A stretch of DNA of 64,000 nt from Acorus gramineus (lineage: Eukaryota; Streptophyta; Magnoliopsida; Acorales; Acoraceae). The DNA lies in NCBI GenBank assembly GCA_030737835.1, contig CM060849.1, positions 25,552,855 through 25,616,854 of the forward strand, in the 5' to 3' direction. The notes beneath the pieces were generated by a model. It did not search any database and had not been told where the DNA came from. It saw nothing but the letters and a program-made list of their open reading frames with translations. Shown in pieces: positions 1 to 12,483 of the stretch. The position numbers and the translations under genes are program-made. Each line of letters opens with the position of its first letter. Position 1 is the stretch's first letter.

Positions 1-2564
1 AAACAGGTGCCAGCCTCTAGTAGTTGGTACAAGCCTTCATAAGTACAAGTCATTGATCCCTAGAAGCTGACAGCTTCATTTCAGGCCTTAGATCACCAGT
101 TAGAAGTCCATTTCAGTATATGAAAATTGCAATAATCATCTGGTGCTAATCGCCTGTTTAATAATTTCACGCAGGAGGGGAGGATTAGTGGAAAAACTTG
201 GCCGTGAGCTGAATCTAGTTCTTCAGGGACTATAAATGAAACAAGCATCTATTTTTTCATAGTTCATTACATGCCTTTGAGTATAATTTCACTCTTTTGG
301 ATTTATGGTTAATGGGAACTGGACTTTAACCTCAATTCAGCAACTAACCTCTACTGGACAAGATATCAATAGCGATGCTTGAGAAGACATCCGTGTTGGC
401 TCTGCTGGAAATGGATGCTCTCCTGTCCGGCACTCAGTAGCTAATCCAATCCTGAGTAGGTTTCATACTGATGTTTTCCTGGAGTCTTACCCAGCACAGA
501 TATGTACAGTCAAAGCTGCCCGAGTGACTACAACACAGATATATGAATAGCTTGTAATTGATATGTTTAGAACAAGAAATTAGACTGTTGAGTTATACAC
601 CTAGGTTCACGATGAAGATGCTGTTGCTCATTGTAATTTATTCTTCATCCAGAGAGTTGACATTTTGGTACAATGCAGGGAAACTATACTATGATGAAAA
701 TGGACATAAAAAATTTTCTGTGCTATTCTCCACTGATGAACCGGACGGACTATTGCAATTTATGGGATACGTGTTTTCAAGTTATGCTATTTGGTTTTCC
801 GGAATTTTATGATATAATTTATGATTAATCATTCCATATTCGAGTGAAATTTATTACTTTCCATACAACATATTCCACCATGATACATCCCACAACATAT
901 GCCAAATTTCAAAACAACTGATTCAGATAAAAAGAGAAAGGTCTATCCATCTTCTTTAGTTATTCAATTAAACAACTTAACCCAATGATTCATTATTGAA
1001 AAAGATGGCAACAACCATTTCATTGGACATTAGTTTGTTTACATGCACGGGTTTGTTTTTGTCAAATTTTTTTAATTATTCTGTGCAAATGTCATAAAAA
1101 GAACTTGGTGAGTTATATACTAGCCCATGATTTGGCATTCTTAAAAGAAAATAAGTTATGCATTTTGTTGTAAATACTTTTTTTATTACAAAATCATTGA
1201 TTTAAAACCTTCAAATTATGTTTCTGGTAATTGCAAAATCATATTGTCTCATATGGTTGGTTTGAAATCGAAGGTTTCAAAGCTCTCCAAAACAATAGGA
1301 CTAATAGATAGATAGGTTCAAAATGTGGTATAACTGCTGTGGTCCTCGGCAATTTTTTTTCCTAATATAATTATATAAATAGCCAAACCCACACCCTTCA
1401 CCCTCTAGAAAAATGACACACTACTATTAGAGTAGTACTATTGGTTGAAAAGGCTTGTTTAAAAATGAGTCTTCAAAATACTCTTCATTTAAAACAATTT
1501 TTAAAAATAACTTTTCAATATTCATATTGGATTCCTCAAAATCTTTTAAATATTATATTTAATGTATACCAAAATATTATTTTTATTTAAAAAAAAAAAC
1601 TGAGATGATTAAAAGATTTTTTAAAAATAGTTTGAATAAATGGGATTCTTATAAAACTAAAATCTTAAATACTGTCCAAGCGTGAGCTTTGGAAAAATCC
1701 AATTATATCCATTTAATTCATATTTTAAAAAATGACATTCATTTTATATGTTACCGTCTACATCAGTTGAATCCATCTTTTATTTATATGGTTTATGAGG
1801 ACTTAAAAATAAAAATCCCATAACAAATCTATGGCGGTGTTTGATTTTGACAAAAAGTCTGACAATGGGTTGGTCAATTTATTTTTCATACAAATCCCAT
1901 TTTAGATAGAGGGTGCGTTTAGATGTGAGGTTGAAATACTGAGATTTTTAAATTTTATGTTTTAAATTAACTTTTAAAAAACTATATTTTATTATATTTT
2001 CAGCCGCAATATTTTTTAGCCTAAAAAGAAAGATTGTGGTTTAAAAAACTAAAAAAATTTTAAAATGCAGAATCTACCTAAACTCATATGCACCTGTATC
2101 CCAATACCAATCATGGCAATTGTCATAATGCCGATAGGACTCAAATCAGACGAGAATTCATTTTGGCAAAAGGAAGATTTTGGCAATAAATCTGCAAAAG
2201 AAAATAGTTTCGATTCATAATTACAAGGGTGAAACCATAATTTCAGTTTCTGTCGAAGGCCGAACAATCAAAAGCCGTAACGGACAGCGAAAACACGGTC
2301 ACGATCGAGGGACATGGGCAACACAAATTCACAAATGAAGAACATGTCCCTGTCCGGATTATGTCCGGTAATTATCTACCATTTCCAGGGTCGGTGATGA
2401 CTTGAGGAAGACATTAATTAACTATATCTGCAACGCGAGTCATTATAATCCCTTTCATCTTCATTGATCTGTACCATTCAAGCTGAAAAACAGAGGCATG
2501 ATACATATTAAAAATTTGAATTTGACCCACATGAGACAAGTTGTCAATGGATTGAACTTGTAAT
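1..2564. other. Intergenic, no supported gene
   Basis: I see no coding region I can support here. Open frames are short and AT-rich without family resemblance. The first 560 bases are less AT-rich and could be the 3' untranslated tail of a gene outside the window, but nothing confirms this. Around 1913-2095 there is a MITE-like block whose two ends resemble each other in inverted orientation (GGTGCGTTTAGATG on the left, and a GGTGCATATGAGTTTAG-like end read on the reverse strand at the right). Confidence 0.5.
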
Positions 2565-2614
2565 TCTCTTTAATGAAACTCAAAGGAAACTGAAAAAAAG
2601 AAAAACATTGGATT

Positions 2615-3049
2615 ATCAAATAGAGAGATCAAGGAGGATATGGAGATCACAGGGAAGCAGCCGAAGAAGGAGTCGGAGACGATGGCGCCGAGGATCGGCA
2701 AAAGATTGGTGCACCCATTGATGATGTTGGAGATCTGGGTGGCCTCGATCCCACCCATGTTGTACCTATCGATCAGATACACAACCAGGTTCGCGTACAA
2801 CCCATTGATCCCAATCCCCAACGATACCAAACTCCCTGCACAAACCAATGCAATGCAAGTAATGCAACCCATATATGACTGCACTGCATGCATGAACAAT
2901 TTACGTGCATGCATGGAAAAGAAAAAATACAAACCTATGATGAATGGGGATGTGACCCATCCACCGGTCTTGGAGTCGGAATTCGTCGGTGTTGGTGGTT
3001 GTGGTGGTGACGGAGTCTCTTCGTCCGCCGTCTCCACCTCTGCTTCCAT
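2615..3049 (-). pseudogene. Truncated NRT1/PTR family (NPF) transporter fragment
   Basis: This is the N-terminal part of a plant NPF (NRT1/PTR) membrane transporter, a family that moves nitrate, peptides or hormones across membranes. Exon 1 (3049 down to 2935) encodes an acidic, proline-rich head ending in GGWVTSPFIIG. A GT-AG intron (2934-2836) follows, in phase 1. Exon 2 (from 2835) encodes the first two membrane helices with the family signatures NLVVYLIDRYNMGG, QISNIINGC and SDSFFG. The match stops at about 2622, after SLISLF. At the place where the family normally has a splice donor the sequence reads TTTGATAATCC, with no GT, and the frame reaches a stop at about 2570. I found none of the later NPF exons (10 or so further helices) in the 2.5 kb downstream. 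An in-frame ATG further upstream (3124) is possible, but the one at 3049 fits the family better. This is probably a dead fragment. The subfamily is not assigned. Confidence 0.75.
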
Positions 3050-5541
3050 GACAAACTCTTCCAAAATTTGCTGAAAATGTTGAACAGACTCCAAAAGACA
3101 ACGGAAATGGGTCTTGGATGTCATTTTTGGATTTCTTTGAGGGCATTTCAGTAGTTTCGAAAGACGATCACCTTTGCAGTAACCGTTTTTTTTTTTTTAG
3201 TTTGACGGGGAAGATGAGTTGATCAAGTCTCTCTTTCTTTATGGGGTGGGTCTAATTGCATCTTTATTTTTACCTCACACATCTTTATTTTTTTCTATAC
3301 CCGCTTTAAACATCCCAAATAAATGAATCTGACAAAAAGAAAATCCATTTATGTGAAGAGCGCCTCCATAAATATAAGTCAGCAGTCCTCACGGAGAGGT
3401 GGTGTTTTGCACGCATAGATACTTTAAGTGTGGACGGTTTCACATTTTGTAAACACCCCTCGTGTTGATCTTTTCAAAAAAATCATTAACATTTCATTTC
3501 TCTTTCTAAATCTAAAAAAAATAAATGAAAAGTTCACAATATTGTTTTTAAAAAATATGAATCTTCTATTGATCTACATGTGCTATTCCATAAAAATGAA
3601 CATTGTGAGGAGAGGCAAATGTTATGAACTTTGTTTTTGGATCTTGTCTACCTCGTTTCCAAATCCTATGGGTTTTTCTCTTATCTCCACGACAGTATAT
3701 CTACGATATAAGATTTGGTTAACATTATTATTGTGTATCCTATTTACAGAATGTTTGGATTTTTCTCTTATTTTTTTCAATCCACAATGTGTCTACGATA
3801 TAAAATTTAATGGATATTAATATTGTCTAACATGCTTATATGATTTATTATATGATTATAGTGTGTAAAAAACTGATTATAAATGGACCTAGCAAAGATT
3901 GGGGGTGCAAAACAGTTACCATTTGTAGCGACACGTGTGATGCACGTCATGGTCAGGCGAAGGAACAGAATTATCGGATCTGGGCCGTGGGTCCGACCCT
4001 GTCGATCCGTAAACCGTCTATTTCACGAATCACACGAACCGCTTTTTAGCTGTATCAGTATGGGGTCCATCAATCAAAAAGCGTCAAATCAATAGAGTTG
4101 TCCCCATCAGATTGATATTCACACACCTTAAATCCCGAAGAATACGCCTACACAAGTCATGGACATCGCAAAAGTGGAGGACGATGAGGCGTGAGAATAT
4201 TAAAACAACTTCCCCGGTCGGACCTGGGCCACTGAAGCTCTTGAATAATGGATTTTTATTTCGTTTATATATATAATATAAAAAGTTTTAAAATGAATAG
4301 TAAAGCATTTTCGACACACGTCGCAGGAAGCGCGGACTCATGCAGTTCTTCCCTCCCTCACATACTCCCTTTTTAGATGAAAATATTTTTGGCCGAGAAA
4401 TTAGGGTAAGTGACCAAGAACCGAAGAACTTCGCCGGAACTCTAATGATGCGGGGCAACGCAGACCGATGAGTCTTGTCTTTTCTTTTCCGACGGAACGT
4501 GTTCGTAAGTCGCCCGGAATCCTGACTTTTCGGTTAGTTTTGAGAGCTCACGAAGCGCGCGCCGTTACAGGTAGCTATCGCTCTCACTGGCTTTATCTTT
4601 GGATAGGGAAACAAGTGTGAATATCGTGAGGCGAGCTTTTCGGTATCTTGAAAAGATTTTCGGGGAAAAGATGAGATTGCATATCGGATCCTTTTTGTTT
4701 TTTTTTTTATTTTTGTTTTGTTTATCCGATTTATGAGGGAAATTTGAGGTTGTACAATATTGTGATTGGATTTTGAGATTTCGTCTAAGCTGGATTTTTT
4801 AATGAATCAAAATAGTGTGAAAAATAAATTTTACGGCCGTCGTTTTAGGTTTTATTTCGTACATTTCTGTTGAAGTAGAAACAGAAGAAGACGATAGAGA
4901 TTTCGGAAGGGGCATTTCCGTGAATCGCGTTTATTATCTCATAAAATCTCATAAAATTCTCTATTTTGTTTTATAATTATCTCATAAGATTCTCTATTTT
5001 TGTTTTCTTTCGGCTAAGGTTGTTGCGAGTCGTTTTCATGGTTTTTTTTGTGTTTCTCAACCTTTCTTCATCAGTTTAGTAAATTTTTTTTTTTTTGGGT
5101 CGCTGGTATTTTTTTTTTTTGAGTGTGGGGAACTTTTGTAGATTTTGTGAGTTATAATATAATTGTTTTAAAAGTTTCTGATTACGAAGTGTATATATTC
5201 TGACTTTTGTTGGACCATTTATTAAGTTTGTGGTAAATTTTACATGGATCTGGTAATGATGTTTATAGAATGTTTCATTAATAATTTTCATCTGGATCTG
5301 TAGTTGGATTATTACCAGGACATCCTTTATGCATCTTAATTGAATATCCTCTTCAAGTTCTCTTGATTAATTTCTTTGGTTAATTTAATATTGTGGTCAA
5401 TGTAGTGGTTACGTTGTACTTTTTTTGAAATATTTATATCCGGATTTTTCAATATTTGTCGTCAAGGATGTGTATTTAAAATTGAGTTTCTATTTCCCAT
5501 CAAGTGCAGGCTTGTGTCGTGGGATGTGTAGCTAGATTTTC
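3050..5541 (+). promoter_or_regulatory. Upstream region and leader of the DUF707 gene
   Basis: No coding gene is visible. The DUF707 start codon at 5542 is preceded by an intron-like acceptor (AGTGCAG ending at 5509), so the 5' leader is probably spliced. A plausible donor is the GTAAG near 4405. The stretch 4380-4680 is less AT-rich and looks like a transcribed leader. Bases 3650-3830 contain two diverged copies of a TCTACGATATAA-containing motif, and ACGTG core elements occur near 3931 and 4317. The promoter itself cannot be fixed from sequence alone. Confidence 0.4.
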
Positions 5542-8500
5542 ATGCAGTCTGTGAAAGTGTTACCACCACGGTCATCTTTAAGGACTTCCTCCTCGGATTG
5601 GGTATTATATCTGTTTCCTGAACCCTTTTTTTTTCCAATCTCTCGGCTAATTTGTACTCTCTTGATTTTCATGGGTTGCTCCAATTGCAGGTAAACAACC
5701 GGTTCAAAATGAAGATGCTATCTTTCCTCATAATGTTGTGTTTGTTTATTTACGTGGTTATGCACGGAGTTGCCAGCTTGCACCAGCATCAAAGTACAAG
5801 GGTATGTCTATATTATCAGCTCCTTTGATGATCTAGCTATTTGTTGATCCTGTGGAATTAACCTGATTAGTCTCATAAAATTGTACAGATAGAAGCTGCA
5901 TGGCATCATTTTGACCCATTGATGGTAAGCACTGCTACCATTCTCATTGTATGCTTTGAGATAATAGTGAATGATTTATTGAGTCAATTTTCTGTTCTGT
6001 TTAGGTCAGAGATAAGACTCCAGTTAAGGTGGATAATTTACCTCAAGGTATCGTGCATGCCGAGTCGGACATGGAACTAAAGCCTCTGTGGTTGATAAAG
6101 AACTCAATGTCAAAGGTGTGCTTTCTAGTTCATGGGTGCCATTGGTTCACTTTGTCAATTCGCTCAGCTATGATCTTGTTATACTTATTCTGATTCAGCT
6201 CAGTTGTTATGGAGGTTATTCAGACTTTTTTAGGTTTTTAATCTAGAACATGAACATCGTATAACCTTAATTGAGACTCTGAAATAATCTATCTGAAATT
6301 CCAGCCCATTCTCTATGGTCTGGATTAGTCGATTTTATTTTCCTTCCTGACATTCAGATCAGAGTTCTGGTAATGACTGAATATTTCCAGACAATGCTTC
6401 TTAGATTCCTGGGAGCAGGAATGCACTCTGTTAGTAAATACATGAACAGTTTTTGTGATGGGACTTTGCTTAATCATTAGAAATATTCGAGTTTTTATCA
6501 GGACATTTGTTTGTTTAGCTACATTATAACGATTTCTTCATGAGCTTCCATCTGTTTGTGTTGTCCTTTTGTACTTTCCTGTGATTCACAAGCTATGCAA
6601 ATACTTAAATTTTCCCACATCATTGGGATGAACATGGTGTGGCTGAAGCGGGGGTACTCAAACAGCTCCAATTTGGTGCTAGTCAGTGCTATCATTGAGT
6701 GCATGGATCCCTGACTTTCTCTCCCATATGAGATGCATAGTCAATACCTAATCCATCAAAGTCTCACAAGCCTATTAAAGCAACAGATTATGCTTGTTTG
6801 ATGATCATTATATGTTAATCATTTGTTTTGTAGGATAATGGCAGGAGCCATCAGAATCTACTCGCAATTCCAGCTGGTATCAAACAGAAACGGAATGTGG
6901 ATGCTATTGTCCGGAAGGTACTTTGTTTTGAACTTTGTCATATGGTCCGTCATAACATCCATGACTCCATGTATCTGATTCAAGTAGTTCAGTTTGTTGC
7001 AGAAAAATTTACAATTATCCTATTCCATTATGATGGAAATGTCAATGGGTGGCATGATCTTCCATGGAGTAAGGAGGCAATACATATAGCAGCTACTAAC
7101 CAAACAAAATGGTAAGCTACAAGTAGGTTTGGCTCTTTATATAGTTTTTAGGAGTTTGGAATCAGCCAGTTCCAGAACATTTTAATGAGGAATTTTTTAA
7201 GTAAGCAGATCTATATGTCATTGGTGAAGCTACATTTTCATAATGGCTTTCTTGCATCAGGTGGTTTGCAAAACGATTTCTACACCCAGATGTTCTGTCT
7301 ACTTATGATTATATATTTCTTTGGGATGAAGATCTTGAGGTAGACAACTTTCATCCCAGAAGGTACACCTGGAGACTTTACGATACATGATTTCTGTATG
7401 CTTGAATGACTAAAGGTAACCCATAGAACCTGAGTACAATTATAAACAAGCCAATATGGGCAGAGGGATAGAAAATTGCTAGCCTAAAGGTCGCACTTTT
7501 TGACATTGAAATAACTTGGGTTGGTATTTGAATATGGGTTTGTGTTTAACGGATTGTCTCTTTGGATTCAACATTAAATTTCTAGCAGTTTGTCAATATG
7601 TTTGGTTGGTTGTCAAGTATGATATTATGGAATAAACTCATCTAACTTATATCTGTTGCCAGTTACTTGGAAATCATGAAATCAGAAGGATTGGAGATAT
7701 CTCAGCCAGGGCTGGACCCTATTCTATCTGAAGTGCACCACAAGATTACCATGCGCTCTAAGGATAGGAGGGTTCACAGGTACAAGAGATATTTATTTCA
7801 CAGGTTGCAATTTATATTTCAGGATTTGAGCACTTTTTCCTATTTCAGGTACATAATACTTTTTTTATACCAGGAAAATCTATAATGATAGAGGTGGTTC
7901 AAGATGTTCAGAGTCCAATAAGGGACCCCCTTGCAGCGGGTATGTTCATTGTCTTTGTTCTAGTGTGATTTCTTCCTTTAGTTTCACATTCTGGATTTCT
8001 CTGCTGTTATTTGTTGTCATCATATTTTATATTTATAGATGGGTGGAGGGAATGGCACCAGTATTTTCTAATGCTGCCTGGCGATGTGCTTGGCATCTTA
8101 TACAGGTATGTGGAATAAGTGTAATTTGTTAGATAATCATTATAGACGTCAGAGAAACATGTAATTTAGAAGGTGGGGGAACATGAACTTTGGCTTTTAA
8201 CAATTAAAAACTGCATAGTTGTTGTTCGTTTACATAGTGACCATTTGAGAAATTCTGTGATAGTTTGTCATAATGTTAGGATCTTGTGCTGTTTGGTATG
8301 ACACAGCAAAAAAAATCAATTAAAAATAAATATATGGCAATAAAGATGGCATAGACTTAAATGTCTTACCAAATGGGAGTAGAAATGGCAAATACAAGCA
8401 CATGCACTCCAAAATCCTTCCTCCTCAAACTTCTGCATGTGCTTCAGTACCTATTATCTAAGATGCATTCTCTTATTGCTCCAAAGATCTGGTTCATGGC

Positions 8501-11190
8501 CGGTATATTAGGTTCAAAAAAGGGACCAATAACTGAAAGTTTTATCTAGAAGACTATTTTTAACTCTCTCACATAATCATTTAACATGCTGAAATGCCTC
8601 CCTGGAGATACTTTGCTTATGTGGCCTTCAGACTCCTCAATGTGCTCAAAATAGTAATATAGCCTTGGATTTTCGTCCCAAAGCACAAATATCTGAATGT
8701 AATTTTGTTCACATTAACAGGCCTGAAGTGGAATAATTTTAGTTTTTCCACTGCAGCATTCCAAATGGACATTTTTTTTTCTCAATAGCGCACACCTTCT
8801 CTACTCATTCCAAAATTGCCTTATTTTGTTTTGGATGACATGCTTCAGTCACGGGACTAATACGCTAATGATTGCTTGACACCATCAAACAACAATTACA
8901 CTCCATGTCTATGGCTGTTTTGAAACACGATCATTATCCAGACCTTATCCTATGTAACTTTGAACATCCTTAATTACACTAAATGCTCTTTAATGTAGAA
9001 AATATGAATCAAAATAACAGGTTTATAACAGACAATTATAAGAAAGTTGTATAATTTGAATAGTATCATCAATGTAATTCAGAAATTTCTAGCAAAAAAA
9101 GTCATTCCTATTAACATAATCTATTACCCAACAGTTTGTGGTGACAATTTATTATTTTTATATGCCATATATTCCTGCTAGAAAATGTTCCAAAGCCTTC
9201 TAAGAGAGATGCTCTTCATTTGCTCGCAGCTATACCTTCAGTGTCATCAAAATTGATGAAATGAATAATGACTTAGTTATATGAAGTAAAAAACAGAGCA
9301 TGTTATTTATAAAGGAATCTTGGGAGGTATTAATTTTTTTTTTCCTGTGCAGAATGATCTCATTCACGGATGGGGATTGGATTTTAAACTTGGATACTGC
9401 GCGCAGGTCAGATAATTTCCCCCCCTGTGTGTGATATGCTCTGCTAATGGACTTGCTAATGTAAACATATGAAGACCTGTCTGCAGATGGGTGTTAGATA
9501 CTCTGTGGACAAACAAATAGTTATATACATGTATTCAGATGCCTAAATTTCACATACATGCAGAAACCTGTCTGCAGATGGGTGCATGGATACTCTGTGG
9601 ACACACAAATGGGTATATATACGTATTCAGATGCATAAATATCACACACAAAAGTGGGAACATAATCTTCCTCCACCTCACCTTTCATGAATTTTATGTT
9701 GTGCAGTTCTTACAGATCTCTATAATATAACACCTAAATATTATGTGACCGAATATGTTGTGGTTGACTGTAAAATGGGTGAGTGATCGACACATTAGCT
9801 TTGATGAAGTATCTAGGCTGCCTAGAAAGTACGCCCACCAGAGAATTTAAATCCCAATTCCTGGTTACTTAGTAAATTTGATTATGTTTTTTTTAATATG
9901 ATTTTAGAACATGCATCTCCTTAGAAGCTCTGTTTGTCAAATTGTGACTTTTAGTACACCCAAGGATTACTCTCAGTGATTAAAAATTGGTTGTGCAAAT
10001 TATTGATAAATATGCTCTTCAGCTTATGTCTAGATTGTATAAGGGCAGTTAATAATAACTTGACTAAATATATCTGCTAAACCATGGTCGGTTTTACAGG
10101 GTGACCGTACCAAAAAAGTGGGAGTCATTGATAGTGAATTTGTTGTCCATCGAGGTATAAAAACATTGGGAGTTTCGTCAAAGGAAAAGGTAATCTTTTA
10201 CCATAATTTTACCCATCCATCTGCAATTCTAGCCCGTCAATACTTCATTTGTTATTTTGAATGTTTTTAAGCTTACTTTGTTCCTTATAGAGCAGTATAT
10301 ATTGGATATGCAAATCTGTATGCATGCTTTGTACCATTCTGGCTCAAGATTTCTATGATGTAAAAAAACACACTGTCACCCCCCCCCCCCCTCCCTCCCT
10401 GACTTCGAAAGGGTCGGTATGTTTACTTATGGAGGTGAAATAACTGAAGTTTTTAATCTATGTAACATAAAACAATAAAATATTTAAAAGTATAACCAAT
10501 TGATAAATATAAAAGTGTGACAAGTATTTGGAGATCCTAAATTGTAGCACTATTCTGCCCTGTATTCTGATTGTGGGCCGGAATACTGGATGTTTATGAT
10601 TAACCTTTGTTTTTCTTCGGTTAATAATATCAGGTTATTTTTGTTCCTATTCTTTTTATACTAATTACATTTCTATTTAAAATTCCAGAACTCTAGAGTG
10701 ACGCTGTCTGAAAATACAGAAAAGGTATGCTCACACAAGGCTGCACTTGATTTTCTCCTCTCTAATAACTCCATTGTGGCTTATAAAGGCAATTTATGTA
10801 ATCTTCTTATATCTTTCCACAGAAACAACAAGGAGCACGAGTTGATGTGCGCGTAGAGGTTTGTTATAAATCTCCATCGATTTTCCAGCATGCATAAACC
10901 ATATTGATTTCTACCTTCACATTAACTAAAAATTATATTACTCCATCTCATCTTTTGCTTTCTTTCATTCTTTGTTTTTCTTTTTCGTATGTTGTTTTTT
11001 TCATTTTTCTGGAATACTAGATAAAAATTTCTTCATATATGGATCATTCTTGCAGATCCGGAGGCAGTCAAAATCGGAATTAGAAATTTTTCAGAAGAGG
11101 TGGGATGAGGCTGTCAGGAACGACAGGGACTGGATCGATCCATACAAACATACCAAATCCAGAAGAAAGAAACACAACCCCCTTTCATAG
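5542..11190 (+). CDS. DUF707 family type II membrane protein (15 coding exons)
   Basis: Joining 5542-5601, 5691-5801, 5889-5924, 6005-6115, 6834-6917, 6993-7111, 7261-7362, 7663-7779, 7874-7939, 8039-8105, 9353-9406, 10100-10189, 10689-10724, 10823-10858 and 11056-11190 gives an uninterrupted 407-residue protein with GT-AG introns and consistent phases. It belongs to the plant DUF707 family (PF05212), often annotated as lysine-ketoglutarate reductase trans-splicing related protein, a name not backed by known biochemistry. A short basic N-terminus precedes one hydrophobic helix (about residues 29-47), suggesting a type II Golgi or endomembrane protein. Conserved family blocks are FHYDGNVNGW, NQTKWWFAKRFLHPDV, YDYIFLWDEDLEV, WVEGMAPVFS, IHGWGLDFKLGYCAQGD and the final FQKRWDEAVRNDRDW. 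The acidic WDED motif resembles the DxD of glycosyltransferases, which is an inference only. The C-terminus is very basic. Exon 8 begins with Ser-Tyr where relatives usually have Arg-Tyr. Length is normal for the family. Confidence 0.93.
9475..9656 (+). repeat. Imperfect 91-bp tandem duplication in a DUF707 intron
   Basis: Two adjacent copies both start with ACCTGTCTGCAGATGGGTG (9475 and 9566) and run through GATACTCTGTGGACA to TTCAGATGC. They are about 85-90 percent alike by eye. They lie in the intron between exons 11 and 12. Confidence 0.85.
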
Positions 11191-12483
11191 TCCAAAAATT
11201 TGTTATCTTTTCTGTTGATATTTTTTTTCCATTGGAGGAACCAATAATTAGAACAGTTCATATGATGACCAGAGTAGCCATTCTTTTTTAGCAGGTGTAA
11301 TTCATGTAGAACAGAGTGGATGAATCAACCACTCTATTTGGAGTGTTTTTCATGGCACTGTTATGACTACCTTTCCCCCCCCTTCAAAAAGATAGATTTT
11401 GTCTCTAAAACGACACCATTAAATTCGGAGGGCCCCACTAAACATGGTATGATTTGTTATTCCAGCAGAGCAAAACTTCCCAAGATGGCATGCTCTCATC
11501 TCCAATTTCCATATATATTTGAAGCATTAATTTTAATTGACAGATTTGCGGGTGTGTCATCAACTCGTATTTCATTGAAAAGAGAGATTACCTGCTGATT
11601 GTTAGAAGATATAATAATATCACTAGGCCATACCACATTCAACTTAAATTTGGTTAAATTGTGGGTGCTTCATTCATATTTCATAAAACAACAAATGTTG
11701 CCTGTATAGCAAATCATTCACCTAGAAATATTTTTTCAACTTTTGGGTGCTTAGCCCAGGACAAGTAATCCAAGGACATACCTAATACACGAATAACAAA
11801 AATCAATGGTCAAAATGTATACCTCCTCTCAGGTGCTTGGTTGATTTACAAATTCTTTCTAGAAGAAAGGCTAGATCATGTGAGATAATCAATTTAAATA
11901 ATATAATAGTTTACACCAAAAAAAAAAAAAAAAAAAATTTAAATAATATAATAGTTGGAAGCTTCATGGGCTTGATGATATGTGTCACATGGTTATCATT
12001 GATTCATTGGAACATCTTTTCGTTCATCAGCTTGACTTCGTGGCTGTTTAGGCAAGGAGCGATCGATCCACGCCGTCCAATACTTAAATCAGTTGGATGG
12101 TCCATTCAATGAACAGTATGTGATCGCTGCATCTCACTAATCCCAATTTGGTCTTACACAACGACTCCTTGCAAGTCTTATACTAAACACGAGAACGGCG
12201 AAATAAATAAAAAAATTAAAAACAAAAAGAATAATAAAAAAAAAGTCTCAGTCGTGCATTCCAACAGAAGAATAAAAACCTCATTTCGTCTTTTCTTCTG
12301 TAGCTTCATTTTTTTTTTCCTTTTTTTCGACCGAATTTTAACCCTCGTTTTCTAATCTTCGCCTTCGCTTGCTTGTCTTCAAAGTTTTCTCTCTCTCCTT
12401 GTCTCTATCACGTGAGGGCTTCAGATCTTCACTTCCGATTGACCACCGGGGAAGGTCGGTTACGATACAGAGGCGACGGTCTC
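11191..12483. other. DUF707 3' flank and SCAMP promoter/leader
   Basis: No gene. The first few hundred bases are the likely 3' untranslated region of the DUF707 gene. From about 12270 the + strand becomes pyrimidine-rich (CTTTTTTTCC, CTCTCTCTCC), typical of a plant 5' leader, leading into the SCAMP start codon at 12484. A CACGTG-like G-box core (TCACGTGAG) lies near 12408, probably inside the leader. Confidence 0.5.
11891..11956. mobile_element. Poly(A)-only retroposon scar with 21-bp target duplication
   Basis: A 21-bp sequence starting AATTTAAATAATATAATAG occurs at 11891-11911 and again, exactly, at 11936-11956. Between the copies are only TACACC and a run of 18 A. A long exact duplication flanking little more than a poly(A) tract is the footprint of L1-type target-primed insertion of an extremely 5'-truncated LINE or SINE transcript. 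Replication slippage could also make such a duplication, but would not readily explain the poly(A) run. Confidence 0.7.

Noticed and set aside
1..560. Terminal exon of an upstream gene
   Set aside because: Base composition is slightly higher in GC, but no frame shows family resemblance or a convincing acceptor site.
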